Shown here: in pieces, positions 34,481-47,571 of the stretch | Position numbering within the stretch: position 1 is the stretch's first letter | How the letters are laid out: every line of letters begins with the position of its first letter | NCBI GenBank assembly: GCA_037974665.1 | Contig: CM075765.1 | Span: 13,201,501-13,265,500, forward strand | Direction: 5' to 3' | DNA: 64,000 nucleotides | From: Ehretia macrophylla | Taxonomy: Eukaryota; Streptophyta; Magnoliopsida; Boraginales; Ehretiaceae | Program-made: the position numbers and the translations under genes | Notes under the pieces: model-generated | Database searches by the model: none | Seen by the model: the letters and a program-made list of their open reading frames with translations, nothing else | Told to the model about the DNA's origin: nothing

Positions 34481-35358
34481 AAGAGAGAATGCCATTTTTT
34501 TCCATGAGTTTAATTTGGCCTAAATTCTAAATTCCCCCATGAGGTTTTAGTTTTACCCATATTTTCCCTTGACATCAAACTTTGCCAAACAAAGCCTTAT
34601 ATTGAAAGACATTTTCATCTTTTTATATTTCAAATAAAGGCAAAAGAAAAAAAATAATAGACAAAATAATTTGATAAAAATCATTCAATAGAAGGGTCTA
34701 CATTCAAATAGAAAATGATAAAAATTTTAATTTTAAAAAATTAAAAAAAGATAAAAATAGTTTATTCTATAATATTTGTGTTATGCGCGAGATTAAAAAA
34801 AATTAATATTTACTTTAAAATCTATCCTTTTTAATTTTATACATACATACACATCTAAAATTATATTTTTTTCTAACTCAATTGCCATGGTTCCGCTGCA
34901 TCACAAGAAGCATTTGTGAGGAATAACCATTCTAAACAATCATTGGCTTGATTCATTATAATTTATTTGTAATGAGCTAATCTTATAAAAGCATAAAAAA
35001 TAAAAATAAAAATAAAAAACAACTTATTGTGCAAAAATTGTGTCACGAGCGAGATTAGGTAAAAAATGAGATTCACTTTTAAAATATTATTTTTCAATAC
35101 CTATATATACATCTCAATGAGCTAACATTTTAAAGACATTAAAAAAATTGAAGGCAATATTAAAATAGAATTAAATAGCTAAATAAAAAACTAAAAGACC
35201 AAAATATCATCTAATCTTAAGGTTTTGTTTGGTAGAATTTGATGTCATGGGAGAATTTGGGTAAAACTAAAACCTTATGGGAAAATTTGAGAAACTAAAA
35301 CCTTATGGGAGAGTTTGAGATTTAGGTAAAAGCTGATGGGAAAAAATGGCATTTATCC
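34481..35358. mobile_element. Long-TIR foldback element FB1
   Basis: 878 bp with inverted arms of about 115 bp: AATGCCATTTTTTTCC...CCCCCATGAGGTTTTAG on the left and its inverted, partly duplicated copy on the right. Flanks TTAATATAA (34472-34480) and TTAATAAAA (35359-35367) are a 9-bp duplication with one mismatch. The core is AT-rich with an internal direct repeat (near 34780 and 35040). No coding capacity. Confidence 0.72.
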
Positions 35359-35367
35359 TTAATAAAA

Positions 35368-38086
35368 TTATTCATTACTGTTTTTAGTAGATTGTCGAAA
35401 CTACTTATAGTTTCAAAATAATTTGAAAATTTTGAAGCAAAAAAGCACATTAAGGCCTCCAGGGTCGCTCATATGGCAATACTGGAGATCCATGCTAAGT
35501 GCAGGGTTGAACCTTGGTGGCTGCATATGAAATTAGACTTTTGACTTACTTGATATTACGATTGTGGGGGTTAGTTTTCGCATCCCTAGAGTTTAGACAA
35601 CATATAACGGATGATTCATAATGCAAGGAGATAATTGTGATGTCTGTGAAGAAATCACTTGCAATTCTCACATATTGCATGTTTATTTCTGATATCCAGT
35701 TGTGTAGGGTTTCCAGAATAGCAAAAATGAAAAGAAAAGAACCATAACAATGTTTTTTCACTTCTGATTATGCTTCTATATATCTTGATTAGTAGAAACC
35801 TATATTTATATATTTCATTCTTCAATACCTAAACAATCATTTCTTTCAAAAACCATTTTTTTAGACTAGGTCATGATAGTCGCTTCACCTTTAACTTAAT
35901 ATATCAATTGTAATATCGCGTTGTAGGTTGTCTAGTAAAGAAAGTTAAATTAGATAAATTTCGTGTTTCGTGACAATCTTATTTGCCAGCTGAACTATAA
36001 AATTTGTATACTTTTTAGGTTTATTTTTTTTGTAGAAGGGTATAGGTTGATGATGAATACATGATTGTACTTTGAAAAAAAAAATATCACTTTTTAAAAA
36101 TAATTTCTCAATAAATTTAAACAGCACCAATCAAACGCGCATTGGATAAGCTTGTAGACAGTCTAAAAATGCTTAAATGGGACGAAGTGCCACACAAAGT
36201 GGATAAGTTAGTTGATGGTTTTCTTTTACTTTTTTATTTTATGTTGACTTTACAAAAGTCAATAAAAATGAGTGGTTCAGAATGTGCAAGCAACTGAAGT
36301 TACTAGAAAAATATTAGAAAGTACACATTATCACTAACACCAACACCAACACCAACACCAACAGCCCCTTAAAAGAGAGTTGACATTCAATTTAAACGTA
36401 GGCCAGTTTAGTCTTCGCTGATTGGTCAGCCACTCCAACCATTAAGCCATTCCTTTAGGATAGAATTTTAGTATATTATATATTATCAAGAATGTAGCCG
36501 TCACCTTCAAAGGACTAAAAGAAGTATTTTAACTAGGGAAAAACCAGATTCAAAGGGGTTCTTCTGTGTTGACACTAACATTGAGAGATGAAAGATAAGA
36601 GACTGAATGAAATTGGATATCTCTGATTCCATTTGTTTGCAGTAAAATATTTTTTTATTAATTTTTTTTAAAATTTTTTCTATATTTAATAACACGAAAA
36701 ATTTGATTAATTAAAAAATATTTTTTGATCCAAAAAATATTTTCTTGTCATTTGAGAGAAGAAAATATTTTCGGGAACTCACCCACCCCACCCCACCCTA
36801 CCCCATATTAAATAAAATAATATTATTTCAATATTTTGTGGTTAATGAATATGTAAAATACTCGTTTTTCAAAAGTTTGAATTTTTGATTAAATGTTTTA
36901 AAATTTAGGCCTTTAATTCTATATTAAACTAAGTTCATATCTTAAAATTATTTTCTTTTTCCAGGAGGGTAGAGGGAGAGCAGTTAACCAACATATTATG
37001 CAATGGAGAGAGAGAGTTTTTTGCCTTCTCTAATTTTTAGGAAAATAAATATTGCACGTGGCTTAACAGGAACTGAAATCTTTAAATTGTTTAGCAAAAT
37101 GCGTTTCAACTCAATTATTTCTCAACACAAAAAGAAAAACAATTATTGGACTCCGGGGAAATAGAAAAAAAAAAAAAAAAAAAAAAGAAGAAGGATGAGC
37201 ACTCTTCATAACTTGAGCATAATGTTGCACATCACAAGATACCATCTCAAACATAATTGACTTTGATTTAACTGAAGCATGGAACGCGTCAGCGGGCATG
37301 TGATGCAATTATATTATTGTTTTTTTCTTCTTTTTTTTTTTCTTTCTTTCTTCTTCATTTTTTTGTTTCTTGTTTACATGTCCGGTTCTCGTATACTTCA
37401 TCTAGAGAGAAACCAATTCTCTTGGAAGACCATATAATTCCTCTAGAAGAAGAATGGCAACACTATCTATCGCGGCGGGGAATTATCAATTTGAAATCCT
37501 CTTTGTGAGTGATAACTTCATTTAAAAATCTAAGTTATTAAAGGGTATCTGTTTGATTAGTTTCGTGTCTTTAATACTTCCTCTAACATGTAAGTAGGAG
37601 TTTTTAAGCCATGTACATGATAAATGTGATAATAATGGTAAGACTTGAATCAACGTACTTTTTGATGGTGTGATATGATATCGTGTAAATTGATAAGGTA
37701 AAATTATGGAAATAGATCTCGGGCGTCGCTCCTAGCTAATTACCTGTAAGAATTAACAATTCGGGCTCAATTTTTTGGGATAAGTTCCGACACTCAAATC
37801 AAAAATTTATTAGCCCGAGATAATTTAGTAATATAAAGAGTAAAGAATCTAAAATGATCTGTCACCATGTTGCATAGGAGAATTGGGTCTTATACTAGTT
37901 TAGGAAAGAGACCCCTAGGATTTGCGGATGTGAGGATAATTCCCCGAGGACCCTCTTCATGTAGTTTAGGTGAGATATGCTTCGAGGATCGCCCAAATGT
38001 TGCGATCCCCTCATAGGATTCGTCTTCATGATCATAAGGCTCTACGGGGAATATTCCTTCAGGCATTTGGTTCTTAGGCGAGTGGA
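35368..38086. other. AT-rich non-coding stretch
   Basis: No gene recognised. It includes a (CACCAA)n repeat at 36338-36364, a 22-base A-run near 37166 and pyrimidine-rich tracts at 37320-37370. 37720-38086 is more GC-rich, with one minus-strand open frame (37893-38099) of unknown meaning. Confidence 0.45.
36338..36364 (+). repeat. (ACACCA)n microsatellite
   Basis: About four to five copies of a 6-bp CACCAA unit. Confidence 0.8.
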
Positions 38087-38091
38087 GGTTA

Positions 38092-40639
38092 TGTAGCACT
38101 CTGATTCTTTACGAGACCGGGAATTCTATTAACCAAGCTATACACAACCCGATTCCAAACCCAGGCACAAAATTTAGGGGAAACGGACGGAATCTCCTTT
38201 GTGTATAGGACGAACAGTTTACCTGCACACATAATATAAATGGACCAGTACCGTGTCCAACCACAACAACAACTTCTCAAGGCCATCCGAGCCTTGGTCC
38301 TCAACAAACAAACACAAGCAATTATACATTTCCAAATTCAAAGGCTATCCTAACTCTTTTCCCTTTAGACAAGTACATACATGCATTAAATTTAAACCAT
38401 GCTATCCTATTACATAAACTAAGTTATCATACCACTCTAATGATCTAATTAAACTTAAATTACACTCTCTTTACATGACAATTACATTTCTTAATACATT
38501 GATTGCATACAACTCAAAAGAAACATCTTTACAGCGCACGCCATATAACACATTGACTCCCAAGCAAAGATCAAGCACCACAAGCACGAACATTCCCTCT
38601 AACACTACAATACCTGAAAGGTGGGTAATGAGGAGTGAGTATACAATCAACATATACCCAATGAGGGAGGGGAACAGTATACGGGAAGCATTTATAAAGG
38701 GATTCGTGCAATGCAAATAGGAGCAGTTAAGCAATATAACCAATAAAGGAATACAATCAATATAAACATTAAAATCAATAAAGGAAACAATCAAGGAAAG
38801 CATTAACATAGCCAATTAAAGCTATACCACACTTTGAAAGTTACGGTTTGCTCACACGAGCTATATACCAATCCACGAGCATTACATCAATCTCGAGCTT
38901 GATATTGACAATGATGATAATAAGCGCGCATCTACCTTATAACTTTGACTGGGTGTACTCCAGATGTACCCCGACACATCTACGACCCAAATCTCCCAAT
39001 GCGGCATCTCCAACGAGAATGGGAATAGGACACGAAGCTAGAGCAACCCAACCTTGGCAACCCGAAACTGCCCAGATAGGCCAATCACTCACGCGCTTGA
39101 TACTATGTAATACAATACGAGAAACATAACGATAATCGAGCGAGGGTACCAAAGTGCAGATTAATAGCAATAATTGTCTTTCAAGCATTTAAAATCAATA
39201 ATAACAATAAGGACATTAACTAAACAAGCAATACCAATCCAATACACAAAATCTACGAAGTATACCATTCAAGCTCTAACTTCTCAAGGCATTTACAAGC
39301 AAACGAGCTACGGGATTGAGAAACCGTCTTCACTACCCTTACTTAAGCACTACAAGGCACATTTCTATGGCACGAAACCTCACTTTCACAACCGAAGCTT
39401 GAAAGTCCACCTTATGTGTTTAAATTACAGCTATGCTAACCGGAGACTCAATCAATGCCACAATAGCACCAAAAGTGCTTCCCCACACTCACAAACCAAT
39501 TCCCCAACTCAAAACGAGCACGGTCAACACTTGATCAAACGACCCCTTTACGTTTCAATGCCTAATTCTCAATTTTAACAAAAGGGAATCTATTTTTATT
39601 GCATATTTAATCTTTCTAATACTAATGACACCTAACCAAATCATGAATTCGGACCGAAAATCCAAAAATCTAGGGTTTTACTATTTATTTTTACTATTCA
39701 TGTTCTTCTCTAATTCAATTTTGCATTTCTAGCCGTAAAAATCTCTAAATAACTATCAAACATTACTCTACGATCAATATAGAAGCTAATTCAGGCAATA
39801 TTGGGAATTTAAACGCAATATATAACAAATTTAAAAATTTGAAACATAATATCAACTTATTGAAAAATACACAAAAAGCATGAAATCTCACACATGGCTA
39901 GTTGTAAAAGGCTAAGGAGACCTTGAATCCACTTCTAGAACCTTTGGCTAGGCTAAAACTTGAGGTTGAAAGAAGAAAAATCCTTCCTTGGCCTCCAATG
40001 GTGCTCACGACAATAGGGAGGACTTGGGGGGAATTTTGGAAAATGTTTTTGTTCTATTTTTGCCTTGTTTAGCCTTTTAAAAGATGACAAGGGCAATAAG
40101 GTAAAAGGCTAGGTCAAAGGTCAAGTTAAAATGGTCAATGTTGGCTATTTAGTTGGTATTTGATTCAATTCAAGTTAAAACAATGCAATTCCTCTAAAAC
40201 CAACTAAAACTAACTAAAAATACTATTCACAAAGGACTATAAATATTTCAATAATTCTCGTTTCCGATGCGCTACACACGAATGAGTGATGAACAATTAC
40301 TATACAAATGATAAATAATAATAGAAAAATATAATTTTTGAAAAGTAAAATAGTTTAAAATTCACTCCGGGCTCGGAGCCGCTTTTTCCCATTTGTTGAA
40401 AACAAAGCAATTAAGTACAAGAAAATAAAACTGAGTACTAAAAATAATAAAATAGCTAATATTCATTTTAAATAATGAATTCAAGTATTATTTGAATACT
40501 TTTAAAAGAAATATGAAAATAGTACAAAAACGGATGACTTAGCTAAATTAATCACTTAAGTTTATACTATCATTCAAAATAAAACTCATTTAAATGCAAA
40601 CATATATTATTAATTATATGCTGTGTTCGGGGTATCACA
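38092..40639 (-). mobile_element. Probable solo LTR, gypsy-type
   Basis: On the minus strand a TGTGATACCCCGAACACAG start at 40639 resembles the TGTGAGACCCCG start of the solo LTR at 8082. The other end would be ...GTGCTACA at 38092. Flanks GGTTA and TGTTA agree at 4 of 5 bases. An ACCTTTCAGG-like stretch followed by about 500 bp also parallels the 8082 LTR. Open frames here look incidental. The left border is the weaker one. Confidence 0.5.
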
Positions 40640-40644
40640 TGTTA

Positions 40645-42069
40645 GGTCGGGTAAAAGTATACCGAGCTTTGTTATATCGGAGAATTCACTATTAGTCCTA
40701 CTGTATTTTATCTTTTTGCTCAGAAAATCATTGCGCTTAGGTTGGGCTAAATTGTGTCTATATTATAAATGACATTTGATCTGAGTATATATTTAATTAA
40801 TTTGGTATCTCTAATTTAATTTTTAATGAAAAAAGATGATTGTAAGGCTTGAACGTGGCCTAATATTTTATTTTATTTTTTTATTAGTTAACATTCATTT
40901 TTTCAACTCCTATGTAGTATTTTCTTTTTTTAGATTCTAAATTTTATATTAGACCAAGTTCAGATCCTATATTCACCCTTTTATCTTTTTGAATTCTTAT
41001 AAATATTTACACTACTATGTCACGAAGTTACCACTTATATGTAGTCTAAGAATGTGTTTAAATTGGAGGTTTTGAGGGAAAGAGATTGGTTTTTGACGGA
41101 AAAAAAAAATAGAGGGAAAGAGATTGGTCACCCGCATACTCCATTTGGCAATCACCTCAAATTGGAGTCAAAAGAGAGGAGGGGATTTTAGGGAGTGTCT
41201 AATAATTATATTTCTCTTGTTTGTCTATAAAAGGGGAAAAGAAAAAAGGAATTAAGAGAAAAAGGTAAATATATCAATATAATTATAAAATTTATTCATT
41301 TCTTTCATTTTCTTTTTAATGTGAACAAAGGATAAGCATAATTTTTTATAAACTTTTCTTTCATAATTTTACTTAATTCAAATAAAATTTAATCCTCTAT
41401 TTTTCATTCTTTTTATTATCAATTTTTTTTTTAACTTTTTTTATTATTTTTTTCCTCGTGTTTTCAAACAAGCCCCAAGTGTTATTTACCACTCATATGT
41501 ATCATCAACTTTGTACTTTCCTTTCTCGAGATCACAAAAGGCATAGACAGAAACAGAGTCATAACAAAACCTCGTGAACCTTTGCAGCATATCTCTTCAC
41601 TAGGTAAGACCTCCACGGTATAATATTCCTAGTTTTAATCCATTGGAACTTCACATCTATCGAGGCCGTATCAGTTATATAGGGCACAGCAGAAACATGA
41701 GACCTGACGTTTTGCCTCTTGTCTTTTACGGACTCATTTAATACTCTTGATTACGATGTTTACACACTTTTTAATGCTTTACATCTTAAGAGCTCAAGAG
41801 TTTTTTTCTTCACAAAATTTATGGAAGAGAGTGTTAGTAGACTACTAGACTAGCTATATTTTTCTTGAAACACGATTTCTCCTCCTCTAACTTTATTGAT
41901 GAGGCATAATTTTTTTTTTGTTAGAGAATACAATTGGTTTATATTAAATTATTAAGAAATTATAAGTTTCATAATCATCAAACAAAATTTAAGGTAACTT
42001 TATTTAATGCCAATTAGTTAATTTTTAAAATTCTCAAACAAGATGTAGAATAACTTCATCTAACATCAA
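40645..42069. other. AT-rich non-coding stretch
   Basis: No gene found. It contains a micro-insertion at 41091 and long T-rich tracts (41390-41460). Confidence 0.5.
41074..41128 (+). mobile_element. Micro-retroinsertion, 17-bp TSD
   Basis: GAGGGAAAGAGATTGGT is repeated exactly at 41074-41090 and 41112-41128. The 21-nt insert is TTTTGACGG, ten A, then TA. Confidence 0.87.
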
Positions 42070-43017
42070 TTAAGCTATCATCAATAGAGTCTCTATAATG
42101 GGTCTCTATCTATCATTTTAGATACTCATATAGAGACTAAGATCAATTATAGAGACCTATTTAGAGACCAAAGCAAAAAAATTATTTTAAAGACCCATTT
42201 AGATAAAAAAACCAACATCTCCAGTGACGGTCTCTATAAAATTGAGTTTCTATATTATGTTAATTTTAATTTTACATAATAATTTGATTATGTGTTATTT
42301 TTTTCGTTTGCTACTTTTTTAATTAATTGTTATTTAGATTATTTCAACTTTTTTAACAAATGGTTCAACCAAAAAATAAATAAATTGTGACGAACATAAC
42401 ATTTAAAAAATTAGGATTACGTTTAATTATATAATTGAATGAAAAAACTAATTACAAATCTCTAATTAAAAAAAACTATACGTAAATTTTTTTTAATTAA
42501 ATTTACCCATTAATTAATTTTTTCTCGTGTGTTACGTTTATATTTGTTTTTTCTTCTTTATTTTATTCAATTAATTAATAAAATAACCTAAACAAAAAAT
42601 AAAATAGAAAAGTTTATTTTTTCAACAAACAGCAATATCGGTTCAAAAAAAAAATAAGCAGCAATTAAAAAGGTTACCAATCAAAAAAACTAAACAAAAA
42701 GATTAAAATAAAAAAATAAAATACAAAACCATAATTAAAAAAAAAGACTAATTAAAAAAACCAAAAAACAAAACCTTAATTAAAAATTTTAATTAAAAAA
42801 GTCTAATTAAAAAATCCTAAATAAATATATTAAAAAAAAACCCTAAATAAAGCCCCCTTCCACGTCCCTGTTACCCCCATTTTTTTTCCTTTCGTTTTCC
42901 CTACCCTGCACGCTGCACCCCACATCACTGTTGCCCCCCATTTTTTTCCCTTTCGTTTCCCTTCCCTGCACGCTGCACCCCACCTCACCCTCCTTCTTCA
43001 CTGCCCCCCCCCCCCCT

Positions 43018-43049
43018 CCCCCCTCCCCCTCCCCCTCCCCCTCCCCCTC
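43018..43049 (+). repeat. (CCCCCT)n short tandem repeat
   Basis: Several 6-bp CCCCCT units inside a longer C-rich tract (42990-43130). Confidence 0.85.
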
Positions 43050-43136
43050 ACCCCACCACAGGCGAAACCACCACCCCACCCTCCCTCCCCTCCTTCTTCT
43101 TTCTCTGTAGCGCCGCTGCACCCCCTCCCCCTTCAG

Positions 43137-43138
<2 letters not shown>

Positions 43139-43234
<96 letters not shown>
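43139..43234 (+). repeat. Compound (AC)n(AT)n(GT)n microsatellite
   Basis: About 19 AC, then about 15 AT, then about 13 GT units, so the AC and GT blocks are inverted copies and could fold into a hairpin. Confidence 0.95.
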
Positions 43235-43423
43235 TTGTATGTACTGTGCGAACACATACACACATATATATTGTATGTGCAGCAATCCCACCCCCCCCCC
43301 ACCCCTGCACCCCTCCCACTTTCCCCGCTGCACAATTGCCGCTGCACAATTGTTTTGTATTTTTTTTTGTTTGTTAATTTTTGTTGTTGTTGTTTGTTAA
43401 ATTTTTTGTACCTTTTTTTTTCC

Positions 43424-43462
43424 AGATCTGACGATGTCAGACAATCTGACATCGTCAGATCT
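43424..43462. repeat. Perfect 18-bp hairpin
   Basis: AGATCTGACGATGTCAGA, a 3-nt CAA loop, then its exact inverted copy. It lies inside the Harbinger-like element. Confidence 0.9.
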
Positions 43463-43706
43463 CACATGTTTTTTTTGGAGACTCGTTTTTGTCTTCTTGT
43501 ATAGTCTCTATTTTCTTCAACAAATTTGTTGAAGAAAATGGAGACTAGGTGCTATTTTGGAGACTCAAGTCTGTTGTGATGTCATTATTTTGCCAAAAAG
43601 TGTTAAATAGTGTTTTAGAGACTTCCATTGGTGTTGATTTTTTCTCAATGGAGTCTCTAAAAACAGCAATCATTGCTGTTTAGAGACTCTATTGAGGATG
43701 CCGTTA

Positions 43707-44703
43707 GCTAATTTTAGAATGATTGTTAATATATAAATATTTTTTTTGCTAAGTAAGTAAAGTATTCATTAAAACTCAACAAAAATCATTTATAGTTTTC
43801 TACCAAAACCAAAATAATAATTATACAAATATATCCCCAAGACTCCAGTGATTACTAATAGTTTCATTCACAAGACTTCTCCTAAATTTTTTACTCCCCA
43901 TATTCTTAAATGGACCGCTGCATTACTTCATTTATCAGTTACTCTTTCGATATATATCAAAATTGAGCATTGGTCCATTCATGAGCGACTTATTCTTGTA
44001 TACCCTTTAAAGTTTCTCGCTATCTGTATTCTGCTACATAAGTTTGTTGTATAATTACTCCAAATTCAAAATTTCTCCTTCTACTATGACAATGCGTCCT
44101 TAATAGCTCGTTCCAACCTCTTTCATACCAAATAGTCTTGAGGACAATTGAACCCTTTCTATACCTAGGCACACATGAAGGAAGGTGCTAGAGAATAAAA
44201 TTGGCTCACATTAATAAATGATGATTTCTAAGACTTCCATACAAATTCTTGAGTTGCTACACCAAATATCAATTGATTTTAAAATAAAATCCCATATTTT
44301 ATTATCATCAATCATAAATTAGTTCATGAACAACAACTAATTCCATCAAAATTATAATTCTTTTTTTCAATTTTTTTTTTGGTCGTAAGTCGAGTTACCA
44401 ATGGATTAAACATTGGGGTGTTGGGCAAAGAAAGTTTCTTTGATTACTTACGAATAGCATCCATTGAGATTATTACAGTAAGAATAAAAAGACAAGACAT
44501 TGATGGAAACTTGGAGAAAAGAAACCGATGGCATGGCCCCTTAAGGTTGGAATTTAGCAGAAGTTCAATTGAAGAGTAGAAGAATCCAATGCTTTGCTTG
44601 TTAACACATGCAAGATGCACACATTATTGGATTGAATAGACAATTTGATCTAAGTCAAGCCTTTGATATTGCGATGTGAACGCTATCTCTAGATTCTAGT
44701 ACT
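43707..44703. other. Non-coding stretch before the LINE
   Basis: AT-rich. Short open frames exist (for example plus 44379-44579), but none resembles a known protein. Confidence 0.45.
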
Positions 44704-44919
44704 ATCTTTTAGTTTTTTTTTTTTTTTTTGGGGCTAATTTAACAAATGAATCTATTAACTCAATAAAACTCTTTACATCATAACAAAAACAATGACACCA
44801 AATCACACTTAGTCATTAACAAGTTTGTTGTCATCTAAATTCTAAAAGTTACAGATTTTTTATGTTAGTATAATGGGAGAAATGCAGCAATGGTCCCTAT
44901 TATTTACTCAAAAGTTATT

Positions 44920-45382
44920 GGGTGAAGTGCATCAGACCCCCTTGTACTTTACCGAAAGTGCATAACACTCCCTTATAATTTAAAAATCCCCTGAATTAGT
45001 CCTTGTAGTTTTTCAAAAGTGCACAATACCCCCCTACCGTTAAAAAATCTGTTAAATTTAACGGAGAGTGTACTTCACACGTGTTAAGTGATATTTTTTT
45101 TGATTTTGAACGAATTTATTCATTAAATAATTATATGAATTTACTAAATTACCATTTTTTTTTTGCCTAAACAAAAGAGGAAATGGCAAAAGAGAGAAAT
45201 GAAAAAAAAATGAGGGTATTTACGTCTTTTTTACAAATTCCGTTAAATATGACGGATTTTATAACTGTAGGGGGGTGTTGTGCACTTTTAAAAAACATAG
45301 GGACTAGTTCAAGAAGTTTTTGAACTATAGGGGGGTGCTGTGCACTTTCGCTAAAGTATAAGGGGTCTAGTGCACTTCACCC
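44920..45382. mobile_element. Foldback element FB3 nested in FB2
   Basis: 463 bp from GGGTGAAGTGCATCAGACCC to its inverse, with an exact 9-bp duplication AAAGTTATT (44911-44919, 45383-45391). It lies in the left arm of FB2, so it is younger. The inner arm text repeats GTGCACAATACCCCCCTA. No coding capacity. Confidence 0.9.
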
Positions 45383-45549
45383 AAAGTTATTTTAATCTTC
45401 ATTGTTTCAAAATACTCAAAGAGGTCCCTAATGTTTGCAAACATGCTCATTGTGGTTCCTACCTTTAAAAATCTAACATAAAATTAATAAAATTACTAAA
45501 CTACCCCTACTTAAAAAATAAAATGACCAAAATATCCTAATATTCTTCT

Positions 45550-45990
45550 TCCTCTTTTAACCCCCCAACCCACCACCACAAGCACTGCCAACCACCACCC
45601 CCAACCCCACCTAGCGAAATAGCCCGAAACCACCACCCTCCACCCCTCGCGAAGCAACTTGAAACCACCACCCTCTACCCCAGTGAACAGCCATAACCAC
45701 CACCTCCCATCCACCGCGAAGCAACCTAAAACTACCATCCCCTACCCCCGCGAACAGCCATAACCATCACCCCCAACCCCATGAAGCAACATAAAACCAC
45801 CACCCCTACCCTTTTGAAATAGCCATAACTACCACCCCTCACCACCACAAAACAACCTAAAACCCCCGCCCCCACCCCCGCAATTTTAACCCCCATCCCC
45901 ACCCCACCCCGCGAGACCCCTACAAACAGTACAAAACCCTACCCTACAATCGCAAACAGCCCAAAAAACTTCCCCCTACCCGCGAGACCA
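45550..45990 (+). repeat. C-rich degenerate satellite in FB2
   Basis: Roughly 50-60 bp units combining AACCACCACCC, CACCCC and GCGAAGCAAC/GCGAACAGCC. The opposite strand is G-rich. Confidence 0.8.
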
Positions 45991-47232
45991 ACCTCCTTGT
46001 GTTTTTGGTGTAAGTGTATGTGTTTGCCATATGTTTTTTGTGTTTGAGTGTGTGTTAGAACATGTTTGTGGATGTGTTAGTGTGTGTTTGTGAGTGTGTT
46101 AGAGTGTGTATTAGTGTGTATTTTTTGGTATTTTTTGTATGAGTTTTTTGTATTTTTTGTGATTTTCAATTTTACCCCTGAAATACTATTCACGTCTGTT
46201 AAAACTAACCAAATTTTTAATAGTAGGGACCACAATAAACATGTTGCAAACATTGGGGGATCTCTTTGAGTATTTTGAAATAATGAGGACTAAAATAATT
46301 TTTGAGTAGATAATGGGAACTATTGCTGCATTTCTCCCTTAGTAAAATTGCTTCTATATTTATCAATTTTCTTCACTTTGTACTTTATGACGTACCTAAT
46401 CCTTTAAAATATTTGCTCTTCAACAAGAGCAACTTGGTCATGTATCTTTCTATTTCTTTCACACCAAAAGTGAGACACTGAAGCCGTGAACAAGTACTTG
46501 AGCACAAAAGACTGGAGTTGATCTTGTTTACACACTTCGAGCATCCATTTGACCACCTCGTCCCAACATAATTATGGTTGTTGTGAGAATCTTGAAAATC
46601 TCAAGCCATTGAGCCAAACTTTCTTCGAGTAGCAGCAGCTAAAAAATAAATGGTCCTAGACTCAGTCATCACCCCCACAATGAATGCAAAGAGGATGAAC
46701 TTGCAAACTCCAAGAACAAAAACGCTGTTTAATAGGAAGCCGATCTAACATAGCAATCCACAAAATGAAACTATAACTTAGAACTCATTGTTTATACTAG
46801 ATAATGTGGCACCACGAAATATTTTGGCCCCTTTCTCGAATCTCATCCCATGTGTGGAATAAGTTGAATTTGCCATTAGAACTTGGGCTCCATATCAACT
46901 TGTCCCTCACATCGACTCTTCTGACCAACACCTGAGTATGGTGGATAAAAGAATCAAGGGCCTGATTTAGATTACAACTCTTGGCATAGCACAAACCTCT
47001 GCAACTGATGATCCTAAATCAATATAAATATGTCTTTCAAGAAACCATCTTGATGCCAAAATCTTCCCAAAAAAGGGTATTCTCCCATCACCAATCTTGT
47101 GCCAAACAAGTGGTCTAGCAATATCTTGAACACTCAGCAATTTTCTCCACCCCCAGGCTGCATTGAAGGGATCTAGTGCACTCTTAGTTATATTGAAAAA
47201 CACAAACAAAAATGAAACATCTTTTAAAATAA

Positions 47233-47571
47233 GGGAAAATTGTGCAAATGGTCCTTATAGTTTTTCTAAAATTTTAAATTCGTCCATATTGTTCAAATTT
47301 AGTCAATTTAGTCTTTATTGTTCCTTAAAAAAATTTAAATTCGTACTTATTGTTTAACATTAACGAATTCAGCCCTTATTGTTCTTTAAAAAAATCTAAT
47401 CTAGTTCTCAAATAGCGATTAGTATAAGGATTAAATTAACTTTTTTTTAGAAACAATATAAATTAAATAAAAAATTTTAGAAACATTAAATACTAAATTA
47501 ATTAATTTTGAATAATAATGATGAATTTAAAATTTCAGGAAATCAACAAGGACTATTTGTGCAATTATCCC
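47233..47571. mobile_element. Foldback element FB4
   Basis: 339 bp, GGGAAAATTGTGCAAATGGTCC to its inverse GGACTATTTGTGCAATTATCC-C. Flanks TTAAAATAA (47224-47232) and TTAAGATAA (47572-47580) are a 9-bp duplication with one mismatch. The left arm repeats a TTTAGTCTTTATTGTTC-like phrase. It sits right beside the 5' end of the LINE. Confidence 0.82.

Larger units (their letters stand above)
42073..43703. mobile_element. Long Harbinger-like non-autonomous element
   Basis: Inverted ends share CAATAGAGTCTCTA: AGCTATCATCAATAGAGTC at the left and, inverted, CGGCATCCTCAATAGAGTC at the right. TTA flanks both ends (42070-42072, 43704-43706). The subterminal TAGAGTCTCTA motif and the palindromic AACAAATTTGTT near 43517-43530 match the MITE at 684-1019, so both probably belong to one family. 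The interior is AT-rich, then C-rich with microsatellites. The open frames across the repeats are not genes. Confidence 0.72.
44875..46338. mobile_element. Long-TIR foldback element FB2
   Basis: 1,464 bp (about 1.0 kb without nested FB3). Ends are GGGAGAAATGCAGCAATGG and its inverse CCATTGCTGCATTTCTCCC-like copy; the homologous arms extend about 150 bp. Flanks TTAGTATAAT (44865-44874) and TTAGTAAAAT (46339-46348) form a 10-bp duplication with one mismatch. The core has a C-rich satellite of AACCACCACC units (45550-45990) followed by a GT-rich tract (46000-46140). A Mutator-like mechanism is suggested by TSD length. Confidence 0.82.
44712..47218 (-). pseudogene. 5'-truncated L1-type LINE with poly(A) and TSD
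   Basis: ATCTTTTA at 44704-44711 and 47219-47226 brackets the unit. On the minus strand it begins in the region after RT (W-G-W-R-K-L-L near 47150, I-A-R-P-L-V near 47110, L-I-W-S-P-S-S-N-G-K-F near 46870-46900). It continues through the zf-RVT domain (46780-46430, with H-C-G-G-D-D and D-H-L-F-F-S-C) and ends in a 17-base A tail at 44713-44729. Frameshifts and stops are frequent. The foldback FB2 (44875-46338) is inserted in its 3' UTR. Its 5' end was lost on insertion, as usual for LINEs. Confidence 0.85.

Noticed and set aside
37166..37187. Long A-run, checked as another micro-insertion
   Set aside because: No direct repeat on the two sides.
38471..39578. Hydrophobic minus-strand and Lys/Thr-rich plus-strand frames of over 100 codons
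   Set aside because: They lie in a probable LTR, overlap each other and show no recognisable domain.
42843..43504. Overlapping open frames of up to 168 codons on both strands
   Set aside because: They run through (AC)n/(AT)n/(GT)n and C-rich repeats; the peptides are low-complexity runs with no domain.
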